Below, piece by piece: positions 1 through 7,038 of a stretch of 64,000 bases of DNA. Source of the DNA: Myxococcota bacterium. Lineage in GTDB: Bacteria; Myxococcota; B64-G9. The notes beneath the pieces are model-generated. The model saw nothing but the letters and a program-made list of their open reading frames with translations. It made no database searches and was not told where the DNA came from. How positions within the stretch are numbered: position 1 is the first letter of the stretch; each line of letters begins with the position of its first letter. A program made the translations under genes and the position numbers. Where the stretch lies: NCBI GenBank assembly GCA_022710975.1, contig JAKLGA010000002.1:310001-374000 (forward strand). The letters are read 5' to 3'.

Positions 1-70
1 GCGCCTCGCCCTGGGGCTTCCCGCAGAAGGAGCAGGCCACCGGCGGGTTCACTTCTTCCTTGGACGCCAT
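1..70 (-). CDS. N-terminus of a ClpX-type C4 zinc-finger protein (partial)
   Basis: Only the first 23 codons lie in the window; the gene continues past the left edge. The start ATG (70-68) follows AGGAGG (complement of 83-88) by 12 nt. The visible peptide contains CSFCGKPQGEA, which matches the first CxxC half of the zinc-binding domain that opens ClpX, the unfoldase subunit of ClpXP. It could be clpX itself or a stand-alone ClpX-type zinc-finger protein; the fragment is too short to decide. Confidence 0.55.
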   Translation of the reverse strand, partial: MASKEEVNPPVACSFCGKPQGEA

Positions 71-189
71 GCGAGCTCGAAACCTCCTGCTGGCGCGTCC
101 GATACGGACGGACGCGTCCCAGGTCGAGAGTACGTCATCCGCCGCGAGGCGACAAGTTGTTTTTCGCGATCCCCGACAGCCGCGGGAGG

Positions 190-804
190 TCAGTGATCGA
201 CCAGGGCGCGCAGGTCGTCCACCAGGGCCAGGGCGCGCTCGATGATCACGCGCGGGATGCCCTGGACCTGGGCCAGGGCATCGGCCAGCCGGTCGGCCTG
301 CGCCAGCACGGCCTTGATGGCGTTCTTGGGCGCCTTGGGCTCGGGCGGGGCGAACTGCCTGAGCTCCTTGCGGAGCTGGGCCGGCGGGGTGTCGTCCAGG
401 GCCAGGTCCTTGATCTTGCGATACTCGTCGGCGTCCAGCCGATCCACTTCCTTGGCCCGGCGCAGCACCTCGACGGCGTCCGGGTCCGGGATCGGCCGCT
501 GGATGCCGTCGCGCTTGAGCACCGCGGGCTCCTCCTCCTTGAGGAAGTTGTAGGAGGCGGTCAGCTTGGCCGCGGTGCGGGGCTTGATGCGGATCTCGTC
601 CTGGCAGTAGGACTCGAAGCTCGGGTAGCCCCACTTCTCGAACATGCGCTTGCGCTGCACGCCCCACAGCACCTCGCCCAGCTCGACCCACGAGGTCTTG
701 AAACGCCGCGCGGTCTCCAGGGCCTCGTAGCGGGGCGTGCCCGGCTCGAGCTGCTCCAGCTTCTGGGCGAGGACCTGGGCACCCTTGCTCTCGACGTCCG
801 CCAT
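190..804 (-). CDS. Hypothetical protein, 204 aa
   Basis: I do not recognise a named family. The start ATG at 804 follows GGGAGGAG closely. The protein is soluble, charged and has no signal peptide. A central stretch (about residues 36-90, around WGYPSFESYCQDE and KPRTAAKL) looks like a compact helical domain reminiscent of DNA-binding or plasmid-maintenance helices. A helical C-terminus (about 150-204) is Ala/Leu-rich. It stands alone between two unrelated minus-strand genes. A nucleic-acid-binding role is only a guess. Confidence 0.75.
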   Translation of the reverse strand: MADVESKGAQVLAQKLEQLEPGTPRYEALETARRFKTSWVELGEVLWGVQRKRMFEKWGYPSFESYCQDEIRIKPRTAAKLTASYNFLKEEEPAVLKRDGIQRPIPDPDAVEVLRRAKEVDRLDADEYRKIKDLALDDTPPAQLRKELRQFAPPEPKAPKNAIKAVLAQADRLADALAQVQGIPRVIIERALALVDDLRALVDH

Positions 805-885
805 GGGCTCCTCCCGTGCTGCTCCTCGAACTGCGAGGGAGGGCGAAGGTAGCCCAGCGTCCCGGGGAAGGCAATCAAAAACTGG

Positions 886-2415
886 TTACTCGGCGGCTCC
901 GATGACGATGTAGGCGTAGCTCCCGGCGTGGATGCTGACCACCTTGAGGTGGAAGTCCACCGCCAGGCCGCCCACCTCGGCGAGGAACACGTGCATGTTC
1001 TCGCCCTGCGCCTCGGGCGGCTCCACCACGGGCCAGTCGGGGGTCGACTCGACCGTCAGCAGAGGCGCCGGCAGGTCGGGCAACCAGGTGACCACGATCG
1101 TCACGTCCTGGTCGGCCTCCCCGGTGATGGTGAACCAGTCGGCCATGTCGCCCGGGCACAGCGTCGGCATGACCGGGGCCTCGTTCGGTAGCGGGGTGGC
1201 CGTGTCCGCGGTGTCGTTCTCCTCGTACTGGTCCTCGACGCAGGCCGGCGCGTCCATGCAGCCCTCCACCCGATCGCAGATCTGCGGGGCGGTGCACAGG
1301 TCGTTGTCCGGCAGGTGCACGCAGCCAGCCTGCAGGTCGTCGCACGCGTCCTGGGTGCAGGGCACCGCGTCCGCGCAGTCGGGGGGCTGGCCGGCCAGGC
1401 AGGTGTGATCCGCCACCTGGCAGCGCTCGTCCCCGTTGCAGGGCAGGCCGTCCGCGCAGTCGGCGTCCTGGTTGCAGCAGCCCGGCACTGGCGTGAAACG
1501 GCAGATGCCCTCCTCGCAGGCCGGGCTCAGGCACACGTCCGGGTTCGCGCAGTCGGCCGTCCCGCTGCAGCGCACCACCGCCTGGCAGCCGCCCTCCTCC
1601 GGGAAGCACACCTCGTCCGCGCCGCACAGGGCGTCCTGCGCGGTGTGGGCGCAGGCCCGCCCGGCCTCGTCGCAGGCGTCCTGGGTGCAGGCCACCCGGT
1701 CGTCGCAGTCGATCGGCACCGGCAGCGCGCAGCGGAACGCCTCGCAACGGCCCAGGCCGTTGCAGTACACCCCGTCCTCGCAGTCGGCGTCCACGTAGCA
1801 GGGCAGGTTGCAGATCGGGGTCGAGAAGCAGCGCCCGTCGCAGCACAGGTTGCCCTCGCCGCAGTCCGCGTCCGCGGCGCACTCGCCCGGGCACAGGGCG
1901 CCCGTGTGGCAGGTGCCCTGGCAGCAGCGGTCGCCCTGGCCGCAGTCGGCGTCCTGGGAGCACATGCCCTGCACGCGGCAGCCGGTCAGGCGGGCGGGAT
2001 CGATGCCAGGCTGGCCCGCCACGCTCGAGCCCGGGGCGTGCTCCTCGCTCCGGCCGTCGGGGCAGGTCACGATCACCCCGCCCGACGGCAGGCGCTCGAC
2101 CTGGTAGGTCTGGCCGTCTGCCACCAGGGCGATCAGCGCCCCGCTCACCTGCCGCTCGAAGCACAGCTCCCCGCCGGGGCCATAGGCCTGGAAGGAGGCC
2201 AGGCCGACCGAGCCCTCCAGGCGGGCGCCGCTGTCCCAGGTGAGGGTGACGGCGTTGGTCTGGCCGTCGGTGGCCACCAGGCAGTCCCCGGAGGCCGCCA
2301 GGCAGGTGAACAGCGGCTCGACGCAGCTCCCACCGGACGAGCCGCCGGAGCATGCGGGCAGCAGCCCGGCCAGCGCGGCCAGGACGAGCCAGCGACCACT
2401 GCGCGGGAGGCTCAC
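886..2415 (-). CDS. Cys-rich lipoprotein with a C-terminal PPC-like domain
   Basis: The GTG start at 2415 follows AGGAGGG by 7 nt. Residues 1-22 form a lipoprotein signal ending in LLPACSGG, so the protein should be lipid-anchored in the envelope. Residues about 25-120 form an N-terminal domain. From about 140 to 400 there are Cys-rich units of the DxxPCTQDACD and DADCxDGxxC kinds that are common in myxobacterial surface proteins. The last 110 residues (YEENDTADTA..., CPGDMADWF) resemble the pre-peptidase C-terminal (PPC) beta-sandwich. No catalytic motif is visible, so a structural or adhesive surface role is inferred. It is divergent from purM. Confidence 0.85.
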   Translation of the reverse strand: MSLPRSGRWLVLAALAGLLPACSGGSSGGSCVEPLFTCLAASGDCLVATDGQTNAVTLTWDSGARLEGSVGLASFQAYGPGGELCFERQVSGALIALVADGQTYQVERLPSGGVIVTCPDGRSEEHAPGSSVAGQPGIDPARLTGCRVQGMCSQDADCGQGDRCCQGTCHTGALCPGECAADADCGEGNLCCDGRCFSTPICNLPCYVDADCEDGVYCNGLGRCEAFRCALPVPIDCDDRVACTQDACDEAGRACAHTAQDALCGADEVCFPEEGGCQAVVRCSGTADCANPDVCLSPACEEGICRFTPVPGCCNQDADCADGLPCNGDERCQVADHTCLAGQPPDCADAVPCTQDACDDLQAGCVHLPDNDLCTAPQICDRVEGCMDAPACVEDQYEENDTADTATPLPNEAPVMPTLCPGDMADWFTITGEADQDVTIVVTWLPDLPAPLLTVESTPDWPVVEPPEAQGENMHVFLAEVGGLAVDFHLKVVSIHAGSYAYIVIGAAE

Positions 2416-2511
2416 GATGGCACCCTCCTGTCCGGGCTGCTCGCCCGGGCGGTTCCCGTGGATGCGCGCAGTCTACTACGAGTGGACCGCCCGCGGCCAC
2501 CGGTTCTCCCG

Positions 2512-2540
2512 TTGACACCCCGCGGACCCTGTACTAGCTT
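2512..2540 (+). promoter_or_regulatory. Sigma-70-type promoter of purM, probably leaderless
   Basis: TTGACA (2512-2517) is separated by 17 nt from TAGCTT (2535-2540). The expected transcription start falls on or next to the ATG at 2547. No Shine-Dalgarno sequence precedes purM, so a leaderless mRNA is likely. Confidence 0.55.
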
Positions 2541-2546
2541 GCCGCC

Positions 2547-3560
2547 ATGCCGATCAGCTACCGACAGTCCGGCGTGGACATCGACGCCGGGGACGCGTTC
2601 GTCGAGGCCATCAAGCCGCTGGCCCAGAGCACCCACCGGCCCGGGGTGGTGGGCTCCCTGGGGGGGTTCGCGGGGCTCTTTCACCTGGAGCCCGGCAAGT
2701 ACCGCGATCCGCTGCTGGTCTCCTCGACCGACGGCGTGGGCACGAAGCTGAAGCTGGCCTTCGCCGCGAACCTGCACCACACGGTGGGCATCGATCTGGT
2801 GGCCATGAGCGTCAACGATCTCGTGGTCACCGGCGCCGAGCCCCTGTTCTTCCTGGACTACTTCGCCACCGGCAAGCTGGACGTGGCGCAGGGCCGAGCG
2901 ATCGTCTCCGGCGTGGCCGAGGGCTGCCGCCAGGCCGGCTGCGCCCTGCTGGGCGGCGAGACGGCCGAGATGCCCGGGCTGTACGCCCGCGGGGAGTACG
3001 ACCTGGCCGGTTTCGCGGTCGGGGTGGTCGAGCGGGACGAGCTGCTCGGCCCCGAGCGGGTGCGCGAGGGCGACGTGCTGGTGGGCATCGCCTCGAGCGG
3101 CTTGCACTCCAACGGCTTCTCCCTGGTCCGGCGGGTGTTCCTGGAGCGCGGCCAGCCCGACCAGGCCCTGCTGGAGGAGCTGCTCACCCCGACCACCATC
3201 TACGTGCGCTACGCCCTGGCGCTCAAGGCGCAGGGGCAGCTCCACGCGCTGGCCCACATCACCGGCAGCGGCCTGCCGGGCAACCTGCCGCGGGTGGTGC
3301 CGGAGACGCTGGCGGTGGAGCTGCGCCGCGGGAGCTGGCCCGAGCCGCCCATCTTCCAGCGCCTGCGGCGGGAGGGCCCGGTGGACGACGCGGACATGCT
3401 CCACACCTTCAACCTGGGGCTGGGGCTCGTCGCCATCCTGCCGGCCACGGCCGCGCCGGCGGCGCAGGCCCTGGCCGCCGAGCACGGCTTTGGAAGCTGG
3501 CAGGTCGGGCGCATCGTGCGCCGGGACGGCGGGCCGGACTTCCGCCTGCTCGACGGCTGA
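2547..3560 (+). CDS. purM: Phosphoribosylformylglycinamidine cyclo-ligase (AIR synthetase)
   Basis: This enzyme uses ATP to close FGAM to aminoimidazole ribonucleotide, the fifth step of de novo purine synthesis, in the cytoplasm. The 337-aa length is normal for the family. It opens with the typical SYRQSGVDIDAG. The ATP-binding N-domain carries STDGVGTKLKLA and GIDLVAMSVND; GGETAEMPGLY, GIASSGLHSNGFSL and HITGSGLPGNLPR are also PurM hallmarks. There is no Shine-Dalgarno sequence, in keeping with the promoter just upstream. The next gene follows after 18 nt and is probably co-transcribed, although its product has no obvious link to purines. Confidence 0.98.
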   Translation: MPISYRQSGVDIDAGDAFVEAIKPLAQSTHRPGVVGSLGGFAGLFHLEPGKYRDPLLVSSTDGVGTKLKLAFAANLHHTVGIDLVAMSVNDLVVTGAEPLFFLDYFATGKLDVAQGRAIVSGVAEGCRQAGCALLGGETAEMPGLYARGEYDLAGFAVGVVERDELLGPERVREGDVLVGIASSGLHSNGFSLVRRVFLERGQPDQALLEELLTPTTIYVRYALALKAQGQLHALAHITGSGLPGNLPRVVPETLAVELRRGSWPEPPIFQRLRREGPVDDADMLHTFNLGLGLVAILPATAAPAAQALAAEHGFGSWQVGRIVRRDGGPDFRLLDG

Positions 3561-3578
3561 GGCGGTCGGAGCGGCGCG

Positions 3579-5024
3579 ATGTCCCGCCCGAGCTTCCACG
3601 ACGTGATCGTGGTGGGTACGGACCTGGCGGGCCTGATGGCCGCGGGTCTGCTGCAGCGCCACAAGTACCGCACCCTGCTGCTGGGGCACGGGGGGCTGCG
3701 CAGCCGCTACCTGCACGACGGTCAGCCCCTCCCCGCCGCGCCCCTGATGTTGCCGCTGCGCGGCGCCGCGCCCGGCCTGGACGAGGTGCTGGCCGCGCTG
3801 GCCGTCGAGGATCCGGTCCACCAGCTCGGCGACGGGGGCGGCGTGCCGGCCCAGGTGGTCACGCCCTCCCGGCGCCTCGATCTGGGCCCGGATCCGGTCC
3901 GCCTGGAGGCCGAGCTGGAGCGCGCCTGGCCCGAGGAGCGCGCCCCCTTCCTGGCGCGGGTGGCGCAGGCCCAGCGCCGCCAGGAGACGCTCCAGGCGCT
4001 GCTGACCGAGCGGCCTACCCTGCCGCCCGAGAGCTTCGGCGAGCGCATGCGGCTGCGGCGCTGGCAGCGGGCGCTCGAGCCGCCCACCGCGCAGGCCCCG
4101 GAGCCCTCGGCGCTGTGGCGCATCCTGTCCCGGGCCGGGGACTTCCTGGCCCACCTGCCCGAGGGCGCCAGCGCCCCGGCGGCGCGCGATCGGCTGGTGC
4201 TCTCCCTGCTGGACGGCCTGCGCTACGTGCCCGACCTGCCGGAGCGGCTGCTCGAGTCCCTGAGGCGCTCGGGGGTCGAGGTGCGGGCCGAGGCCCTGGT
4301 GGAGGAGATCGGGGTCGAGTCCGGACGGCTGTGCCAGGTGCGCACGGCGCGCGGCGCGGACGGCTGCCGCTGCAACACCCTGCTGTCGGGCTTGCCGCTG
4401 ACCGAGCTGCTGGAGCTCGTCCCGCCCAAGCAGCGCAGCCGCGCCGCGCGGTTGCTGGTCGACACCAGCCGGCCGCTGGAGAGCGTGTTCACCTCCCACC
4501 TGGTCGTGCCCGCGTCCGCCCTGCCGCTGGGCATGGGCCGCCACGTGCTGCTGGTCCGCGACCCCGGGGCGGCGCTCGAGGAGGACAACCTGGTGAGGAT
4601 CCAGGCGCTGCCCTTCCCCGGGCGGCGGGAGCGGGTGCATGTGTGCCTGTCCTGCCTGGTCTCGTTCCGCAAGCGGCCGCTCGGCCGGGAGCACCTGGGG
4701 CCGCTCAGCAAGCGCGTGTTCAAGGCGGCCGCCTGGCTGATGCCCTTCCTCGAGGAGCACCTCGAAGGCATGTCCAGCCCCTTCTGGGAGGGTCGCCCCG
4801 ACGACGCGGGCCACCCCACTCCCTGGCTCATCCACCGGACCCTGGAGTCCGACCGGCCCACCTGGCTGGGCCTGGCGCTGGTGCCGGCGCAGCCGGTCTA
4901 CAAGAACCTCTGGCTGGCCGGACCCGAGGTGCTGCCCGCCCTGGGGGTCGAGGGCCAGGCCCACACCGCGCTCCAGCTCACGGCCGCGGTGCGGAAGCGC
5001 TTCCCGCTGCGCGCCGCGCTGTAA
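3579..5024 (+). CDS. FAD/NAD(P)-dependent oxidoreductase, phytoene-desaturase-like
   Basis: The N-terminus (VIVVGTDLAGLMAAGLL, residues 9-25) is a Rossmann dinucleotide-binding motif in which Asp-Leu replaces the usual Gly-x at the second glycine. Near the C-terminus, NLWLAGPEVLPALG resembles the flavin-contacting motif of phytoene-desaturase and amine-oxidase-like proteins. The middle of the 481-aa protein is divergent, with no recognisable substrate domain. The substrate is unknown. It starts 18 nt after purM with a weak GGAG site and is probably in the same transcript. The altered glycine motif leaves open a non-catalytic or atypical flavoprotein. Confidence 0.75.
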   Translation: MSRPSFHDVIVVGTDLAGLMAAGLLQRHKYRTLLLGHGGLRSRYLHDGQPLPAAPLMLPLRGAAPGLDEVLAALAVEDPVHQLGDGGGVPAQVVTPSRRLDLGPDPVRLEAELERAWPEERAPFLARVAQAQRRQETLQALLTERPTLPPESFGERMRLRRWQRALEPPTAQAPEPSALWRILSRAGDFLAHLPEGASAPAARDRLVLSLLDGLRYVPDLPERLLESLRRSGVEVRAEALVEEIGVESGRLCQVRTARGADGCRCNTLLSGLPLTELLELVPPKQRSRAARLLVDTSRPLESVFTSHLVVPASALPLGMGRHVLLVRDPGAALEEDNLVRIQALPFPGRRERVHVCLSCLVSFRKRPLGREHLGPLSKRVFKAAAWLMPFLEEHLEGMSSPFWEGRPDDAGHPTPWLIHRTLESDRPTWLGLALVPAQPVYKNLWLAGPEVLPALGVEGQAHTALQLTAAVRKRFPLRAAL

Positions 5025-5038
5025 CGCTCAGAAAATGC

Positions 5039-5067
5039 TTGATCTCCCGTGCAGCCCGTGCTAATGC
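5039..5067 (+). promoter_or_regulatory. Sigma-70-type promoter of rpmB
   Basis: TTGATC (5039-5044), a 17-nt spacer and TAATGC (5062-5067) precede rpmB. The implied start near 5074 gives a leader of about 62 nt that contains the inverted repeat at 5080-5115. Confidence 0.5.
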
Positions 5068-5079
5068 ACCACGCGCACA

Positions 5080-5115
5080 ACGGCCCCTGGGAGGCCCCAC
5101 AGGCCCACGGGCCGT
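5080..5115 (+). promoter_or_regulatory. Inverted repeat in the rpmB leader
   Basis: ACGGCCC (5080-5086) and GGGCCGT (5109-5115) form a perfect 7-bp stem with a 22-nt loop, ending about 20 nt before the rpmB start. It could be a leader hairpin that tunes L28 synthesis. There is no direct evidence of function. Confidence 0.3.
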
Positions 5116-5135
5116 GGCGAACGAAGAGGTGGACC

Positions 5136-5324
5136 ATGTCGAGGAAGTGTGAGCTTTGCGGCAAGAGCCCCAAGTCGGGCAACCGCGTGTCCCACGCCAA
5201 CAACAAGACCCGCATGCGCCAGCTGCCCAACCTCCAGATCGTGCACGTGGAGGAGAACGGCCGGCACTTCACCCGCCGGGTCTGCACCCAGTGCATCAAG
5301 TCCGGTCTGGTGGCCAAGGCCTGA
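5136..5324 (+). CDS. rpmB: 50S ribosomal protein L28, zinc-binding form
   Basis: L28 is a component of the large ribosomal subunit. The 62-aa product begins [16 protein letters not shown] and keeps the family core (VSHANNKT, RFxRVC-like end). It carries two CxxC pairs (Cys5/8 and Cys50/53), so it is the zinc-ribbon (C+) form rather than the zinc-free paralogue often induced under zinc starvation. I chose the ATG at 5136 because GAAGAGG lies just upstream and the protein then aligns with normal L28; an in-frame ATG at 5049 would add a 29-residue extension unlike L28. The gene is monocistronic, with its own promoter and a strong terminator about 120 nt downstream. Confidence 0.97.
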   Translation: MSRKCELCGKSPKSGNRVSHANNKTRMRQLPNLQIVHVEENGRHFTRRVCTQCIKSGLVAKA

Positions 5325-5442
5325 CCAGGCGACCGTCCGCCCCCATCGAACCCCACGTCCGCAGCAGACGAACGAGGAACGCGCTCGAGGACCGGGCGTG
5401 CCCCTCGCGCACCGCGGGATCGCCGTGCTCCCAGCAAAAAAG

Positions 5443-5466
5443 AAGGGACCTCTTGCGAGGTCCCTT
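5443..5466 (+). terminator. Rho-independent terminator after rpmB
   Basis: AAGGGACCTC, loop TTGC, GAGGTCCCTT form a perfect 10-bp stem with a 4-nt loop, flanked by an A-rich run upstream and T-rich sequence downstream. It could act in both directions. Confidence 0.85.
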
Positions 5467-5776
5467 GTTGTCCCTTTGGCCACGAAGACAGGGGGAGACA
5501 GGAAGGCCGTACCGTCACCCTTGTGCCAAAGAAACAACTCGTTGCTTCGATGTCATGCGCGCTCTTTCCAGCCAGCGCAGCTGGCCCCAACCTTAGCCCG
5601 AAAAGACCTGCCTGTCAACAATCAGGACCCTTGAATTTCGGGATCGAAACAGATATATTTTCCTTTGTTTTCATATTATTACGTATTTCATCACCGATTC
5701 CGAGGCGTTGTATCAACCGCTGGCGCCGCTCGACGTTCGTGATTGATTGGTAAGGCTTTTTCTCCTTTCGCCTGAC

Positions 5777-5792
5777 GTGTCATGTTTGACAC
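5777..5792. promoter_or_regulatory. Operator-like palindrome GTGTCA-N4-TGACAC
   Basis: A perfect 6-bp inverted repeat with a 4-nt centre lies 22 bp upstream of the -35 element of the promoter at 5815. It is a plausible activator or repressor site; the protein that would bind is unknown. Confidence 0.4.
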
Positions 5793-5814
5793 ATCGCCGA
5801 AATATCGGGACGAC

Positions 5815-5844
5815 TTGACGGGGCGGCAGGAGGGCTCCTACACT
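5815..5844 (+). promoter_or_regulatory. Sigma-70-type promoter of the zinc-ribbon ORF
   Basis: TTGACG (5815-5820), an 18-nt spacer and TACACT (5839-5844) predict a start near 5851, giving a leader of about 28 nt before the ORF at 5879. Confidence 0.5.
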
Positions 5845-5878
5845 GCCTGCTGGACGTTCCTCGACCCGGAGGCCCATC

Positions 5879-6094
5879 CTGGAGGAGAGAATCCCCTGCC
5901 CTTACTGCGGTGAGAGAAACGTGGTCGGCAGCAACATCTGCGGGCGGTGCTTGCGCTCGATCCGCGAGGTGGCCAACCCCGAGCGGGAGGACTACATCGA
6001 GACCGCCAAGACCTCGAACCCCAGCCGCGGCGCGGGTGGCCTCCTGCGGCGCCTGCTGCGCTGGTGGCGCCGGCGGGGCCGCCGGGCCCTGTGA
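5879..6094 (+). CDS. Small zinc-ribbon protein, probable CTG start
   Basis: The reading frame encodes ERIPCPYCGERN followed by NICGRCLRSIRE, i.e. two CxxC knuckles (Cys7/10 and Cys21/24 counted from the CTG) spaced as in a zinc ribbon, then an acidic stretch and a very Arg-rich tail. No ATG, GTG or TTG lies in frame between an upstream stop at 5816 and the first Cys. CTG at 5879 is preceded by GGAGG at 5868-5872 with ideal spacing, and a promoter lies just upstream. The 71-aa frame stops 2 nt before the convergent MaoC gene ends. Function is unknown; nucleic-acid or protein binding is plausible. The start codon is inferred. Confidence 0.55.
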   Translation: MEERIPCPYCGERNVVGSNICGRCLRSIREVANPEREDYIETAKTSNPSRGAGGLLRRLLRWWRRRGRRAL

Positions 6095-6096
6095 CC

Positions 6097-6936
6097 TCAG
6101 CTCCCGGTCTCGGCCAGCCCGTCGCGGATGACCTCGTCGCCCCGCTGGTTGCGCACCAGGAAACCCAGGTGGCCAGGGGTCTCCAGGCGCCAGGCGACCA
6201 CGTGCAGCTCGTCATTCAGGAAGACCGGCTTCGCGAACCGCACCGCCAGCCGGCGCAGCCGGGCCGGGTCGCCGCCCAGCCCGCGCTTCAGCACGGCGGT
6301 CTGGGCGAGGGCCATGGTGCACAGGCCCTGCAGGATGACGCCCGGGAAGCCCATGGCGCGGGCGAAGCTCTCGTCCATGTGGATGGGGTTCCGGTCGCCC
6401 GAGGCGTCCGCGTAGCGCACGGTCTGGTCCGGATCGACCCGCAGCACCTCCTCGAACAGCGTCTCCGCGGGCACGACGCTGGGCTTGTCGGCCTTCCTGG
6501 GACGGCTGGGATCGGGCGGCGCGCGGAAGAAGAAGGCGGCCCTGGCGTCGACCACCTGCACGCCCTTCTGGTTGTGCGAGGCGAACCCCAGGGTGAGGAT
6601 CTCGCCGCTGCCCTTGTCCTCCAGGGAGATCACCTGGCCCTGGGTGGTGATCGTGTCCCCGGGCACGACGGGCGCCAGGAAGCGGTTGTCCTGGCCGGCG
6701 TGGACCATGCGGCCCAGCTCGGCCTGGCCGGTCAGCTCGGGGTCGAACAGGATCTGCATGAAGCCGTCGAGCAGCCAGCGCACCGCGAACATGGGCGAGG
6801 CGACGGCGGAGTCGTCGGCGGCCAGGAGCGGGTGCTCCTCCTTGGTGGCCCGGGCGTAGGCGAGCATGCCCTCGCGGGTGACCTGGAAGGTGAGCTCGGG
6901 GTAAGCCTTGCCGACCAGCTGCGTGTTCACTCCCAT
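6097..6936 (-). CDS. MaoC-like two-domain hydratase/dehydratase
   Basis: The 279-aa protein has two hot-dog domains: an N-terminal FAS1-type dehydratase domain (about 1-140) and a C-terminal MaoC domain (about 165-275). The latter carries the hydratase-2 motif YADASGDRNPIHMDE with the catalytic Asp and His, then GFPGVILQGLCTMA. Such proteins hydrate enoyl-CoA or dehydrate 3-hydroxyacyl thioesters. The ATG at 6936 is chosen because AAGGAGG sits just upstream; longer frames add sequence unlike the family. The physiological substrate cannot be told from sequence; a fatty-acyl-CoA role is likely. The gene stands alone. Confidence 0.88.
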   Translation of the reverse strand: MGVNTQLVGKAYPELTFQVTREGMLAYARATKEEHPLLAADDSAVASPMFAVRWLLDGFMQILFDPELTGQAELGRMVHAGQDNRFLAPVVPGDTITTQGQVISLEDKGSGEILTLGFASHNQKGVQVVDARAAFFFRAPPDPSRPRKADKPSVVPAETLFEEVLRVDPDQTVRYADASGDRNPIHMDESFARAMGFPGVILQGLCTMALAQTAVLKRGLGGDPARLRRLAVRFAKPVFLNDELHVVAWRLETPGHLGFLVRNQRGDEVIRDGLAETGS

Positions 6937-7038
6937 GGATCCGGCCCTCCTTGGCGGTCTCGGGCTGTTCGGCCACGTCCACCCACCCGCCATGCATGCC
7001 ACGGCCGAGGCGAACCAGTCAACCCGCGGGACCCGCGT

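Larger units (their letters stand above)
5325..5878. other. 554-bp intergenic region with terminator, AT-rich island and promoter
   Basis: No convincing protein-coding gene was found here. The left part holds the rpmB terminator. Around 5630-5690 there is an unusually AT-rich island in otherwise very GC-rich DNA (for example CAGATATATTTTCC). It is followed by a perfect palindrome at 5777-5792 and a sigma-70-type promoter at 5815-5844 that serves the small ORF at 5879. Confidence 0.6.

Noticed and set aside
2412-4964. An 850-residue minus-strand open frame opposite purM and the oxidoreductase gene
   Set aside because: It spans two well-supported plus-strand genes and has the same low-complexity antisense composition.
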